Assembly: GCF_014204945.1 (NCBI RefSeq) | Contig: NZ_JACHMN010000003.1 | Span: forward strand, 1,302,001 to 1,366,000 | DNA from: Allocatelliglobosispora scoriae | GTDB taxonomy: Bacteria; Actinomycetota; Actinomycetes; Mycobacteriales; Micromonosporaceae | DNA: 64,000 nt | Direction of reading: 5' to 3' | Part shown: piece after piece, positions 62,270-64,000 of the stretch | How positions within the stretch are numbered: position 1 is the stretch's first letter | Layout: each line of letters opens with the position of its first letter | The notes under the pieces: model-generated | The model's input: the letters and a program-made list of their open reading frames with translations, nothing else | The model's database searches: none | What the model was told of the DNA's origin: nothing | Program-made: the position numbers and the translations under genes

Positions 62270-64000
62270 CCCCCGACGTGTACGGCCGGCCGCCGCTCCA
62301 GGTCCCGCTCGGCCGTCCGCAGGATCTCCCGGGTCACCGGGGCGGTGTCGCCCTGCCCCAGCAGCAGGTAGCGCAGCAGGTGCGCGGCCGGGTTCCCCTC
62401 GGTCCACTGGAAGTAGCTGTGCGGGCGCAGCCCCGTGGAGTCCCGGACGCAGAGCAGGATCGCCGCGAGCGCGTTGGGGACGGCCGGGCTGGAAACCCGC
62501 AGCACCTGGTGTCCGGAGACGCTGACACCGCGTACCTCCAGGGTGTCGGTGAAGTCCGACGGGTCGTCGACGGTGACCTCGAGGAAGAGCACCGGGGCGT
62601 CGGCCGGGATCGGGTTGAAGCCGCGCTGCTCGCGCTCCTTCGCCCTGTACTCCAGCGCGTCGCCGGCCTGCCGCTTGTTGGCGATGATGTGCAGCTCGCC
62701 GCGCAGCTGCGCCTCGGAGATGAAGCGCAGGGCCGCCTTGTCGAAGGTGATCTCCTCGGCGCGCAGCTCGGTGGAGCGCAGCACCCGGGAGGTGAGCGAC
62801 GCGACCACGATGCCCGCGATGAAGGCGGCCGAGATCGCGATTCCGTCCGGCTTCTCGATGACGTTGGCGAGCAGTGCGTAGACGAAGATCGCGGCGACGA
62901 CGCCGAAGCCGATCGTGGCGAAGGTCTTGCGGTCGCGTCGGGCGGCGAGGGTCACCGCGACGGCGGCGGAGACCATCATCGCGAGGATGCCGGTGGCATA
63001 GGCCCCGGCCTGCGCGTCCACGTCGGCCCTGAAGATGATCGTGATCAGGAACGTGATCCCCGTGAAGATCAGCACCATCGGCCGGATCGCGCGGCCCCAC
63101 TCCGGCGCCATGCCGTAGCCGGGGAGGTACCGGGGGACGATGTTGATGAGGCCCGCCATCGCCGAGGCGCCCGCGAACCACAGGATCAGGATCGAGCTCA
63201 GGTCATAGACGGTGCCGAAAGCCGTGCCGAGCAGCTCGTGGGCCACATAGGCGAGGGCCCGGCCGTTGGCCGCGCCACCGGGTTCGAATTCCTGCGGGGG
63301 TACGAGCACCGCCGCCACGAACGAGGTAGCGAGCAGGTAGACGCTCATCACCACGGCCGCCACGGTGAGCATCCTGCGGGTGTTGAGCACCCGGTGCCGC
63401 TGCCGTGCCTCCGTCGTCGCGCCGCTCGCCTTGATCAGCGGCATCATGCTGACCCCGGTCTCGAAGCCGGACAACCCCAGCACCAGCAGCGGGAACGCCA
63501 GCACCGCCGTCCACAGCACCGACCAGATGTCGCCCTGCCCGTGCAGCAGCGCGGTCTGCCAGCGGTCCAGCAGATCGGGGTGGCCGAAGGCGTAGACCAG
63601 CCCGTAGCCCGCGACCACGGCGTTGAGCAGCAGGTACGCCGCCACCAGCGGGATCGCCACACCGACCGCCTCGCTGAACCCGGCGAGGAAGACCGCGCCC
63701 AGGATCGCGAGCAGCACCAGCGTGACGAGGACCGGGTGCTCGCCGATGACGTCCGGGGTGAACGGGTTCTCGGCGATGTGCGCGGTCGCGTCCGCCGACG
63801 ACAGGGTGATCGTGATGATCCAGGAGGTGGCGACGAAGCCGAGCAGGCCGAGGACGAAGAACTTGCCCCGCCAGAACGGCAGCGCCTTCTCCAGCATCGC
63901 CACCGAGCCCTGCCCGTGCGGGCTCTCGGCGGCGACCCTGCGGTACATCGGCAGCATGCCGAAGAGGGTCAGCACGACGATGAGCAGCGTGGCGAGAGGT
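62266..64000 (-). CDS. APC-family amino acid permease, N-terminus beyond window
   Basis: The open frame enters from the right edge without a start and ends at 62266, giving at least 578 residues. It has about ten helices in the visible part, including [19 protein letters not shown] (about one third in) and [31 protein letters not shown], as in APC-superfamily amino acid transporters. A C-terminal cytosolic domain of about 180 residues follows, with a strand-rich stretch [56 protein letters not shown]. The large soluble tail is typical of an actinobacterial subgroup. It overlaps the kinase gene's end by 4 bases on the opposite strand. Confidence 0.85.
   Translation of the reverse strand, partial: PLATLLIVVLTLFGMLPMYRRVAAESPHGQGSVAMLEKALPFWRGKFFVLGLLGFVATSWIITITLSSADATAHIAENPFTPDVIGEHPVLVTLVLLAILGAVFLAGFSEAVGVAIPLVAAYLLLNAVVAGYGLVYAFGHPDLLDRWQTALLHGQGDIWSVLWTAVLAFPLLVLGLSGFETGVSMMPLIKASGATTEARQRHRVLNTRRMLTVAAVVMSVYLLATSFVAAVLVPPQEFEPGGAANGRALAYVAHELLGTAFGTVYDLSSILILWFAGASAMAGLINIVPRYLPGYGMAPEWGRAIRPMVLIFTGITFLITIIFRADVDAQAGAYATGILAMMVSAAVAVTLAARRDRKTFATIGFGVVAAIFVYALLANVIEKPDGIAISAAFIAGIVVASLTSRVLRSTELRAEEITFDKAALRFISEAQLRGELHIIANKRQAGDALEYRAKEREQRGFNPIPADAPVLFLEVTVDDPSDFTDTLEVRGVSVSGHQVLRVSSPAVPNALAAILLCVRDSTGLRPHSYFQWTEGNPAAHLLRYLLLGQGDTAPVTREILRTAERDLERRPAVHVGG

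Noticed and set aside
60704-63181. Very long minus-strand open frame of 825 residues (and similar ones at 57513-60239 and 41723-45106)
   Set aside because: They run antisense or out of frame to clear genes (kinase, permease, MpaB, Hsp70), are rich in Arg, Gly and Asp, and have no recognisable motif. In such GC-rich DNA long shadow frames are expected.

Overview
This window reads as chromosomal core DNA from a high-GC actinobacterium, most likely of the Micromonosporaceae. The evidence is the very GC-rich third codon positions, the many GTG and TTG starts with ATGA, GTGA or TGATG overlaps, and genes typical of the group: bldD, the actinobacterial IHF-like mihF, a PriA without helicase motifs, and type II dehydroquinase. 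The family placement is inference from gene order and protein style; no rRNA or tRNA gene was seen.

Layout. 1-1580: a truncated AI-2E-type permease and a Bcr/CflA exporter. 1647-5951: aroC-aroK-aroB-aroQ, then efp-nusB. 6010-6522: bldD, convergent to nusB. 6775-17535: the pyrimidine operon pyrR-pyrB-pyrC-carA-carB-pyrD-(bioA)-pyrF, with a likely PyrR-binding hairpin over the pyrR ribosome-binding site. 17743-23796: mihF, gmk, rpoZ, coaBC, metK, priA. 23856-26428: an ECF metal importer (CbiM/NikM with fused N domain, Q, O) behind a near-consensus Nur (nickel regulator) operator. 26692-30297: def, fmt, rsmB, rpe. 30660-35176: a receiver-GGDEF protein, then ribD-ribE-ribBA-ribH. 35337-39703: a GerMN/Gmad2 lipoprotein, aldo/keto reductase, secreted glycerophosphodiesterase, VOC protein and DUF3052-type protein. 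39762-43395: hisE-hisG, a lipoprotein hydrolase and a GT39-like membrane glycosyltransferase. 43495-48994: a four-gene minus-strand operon with an Hsp70 paralogue, a GrpE-like protein, a J-domain-like protein without HPD, and a large zinc-ribbon/helical-repeat protein. A beta-rich protein of unknown function diverges from it. 50232-56801: PH-domain protein, infC-rpmI-rplT, a SpoU methyltransferase, pheS and a frameshifted pheT. 57483-64000: S41 peptidase, MpaB-type oxygenase, SRPBCC protein, septum-formation lipoprotein, a Ser/Thr kinase with a CBM2-like ectodomain, and a truncated APC permease.

The most unusual signal is not a gene. Long, nearly perfect inverted repeats occur throughout and fall into several families. 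Two copies (30319-30392 and 57354-57427) share an identical 26-nt loop while their perfect 24-bp stems differ at ten positions, each compensated. Another family (22148-22220, 42265-42326, 56861-56924, 57011-57076) is inserted in frame in priA and the GT39-like gene and also lies between genes. A third (35203-35262) has partial copies inside priA and pyrC. Two linked GATC-bounded families lie at 39077-39267 and 57142-57320. The 56802-57450 gap is an island holding several families together. These look like a dispersed palindromic element set, some copies encoding protein, that I cannot match to a described family.
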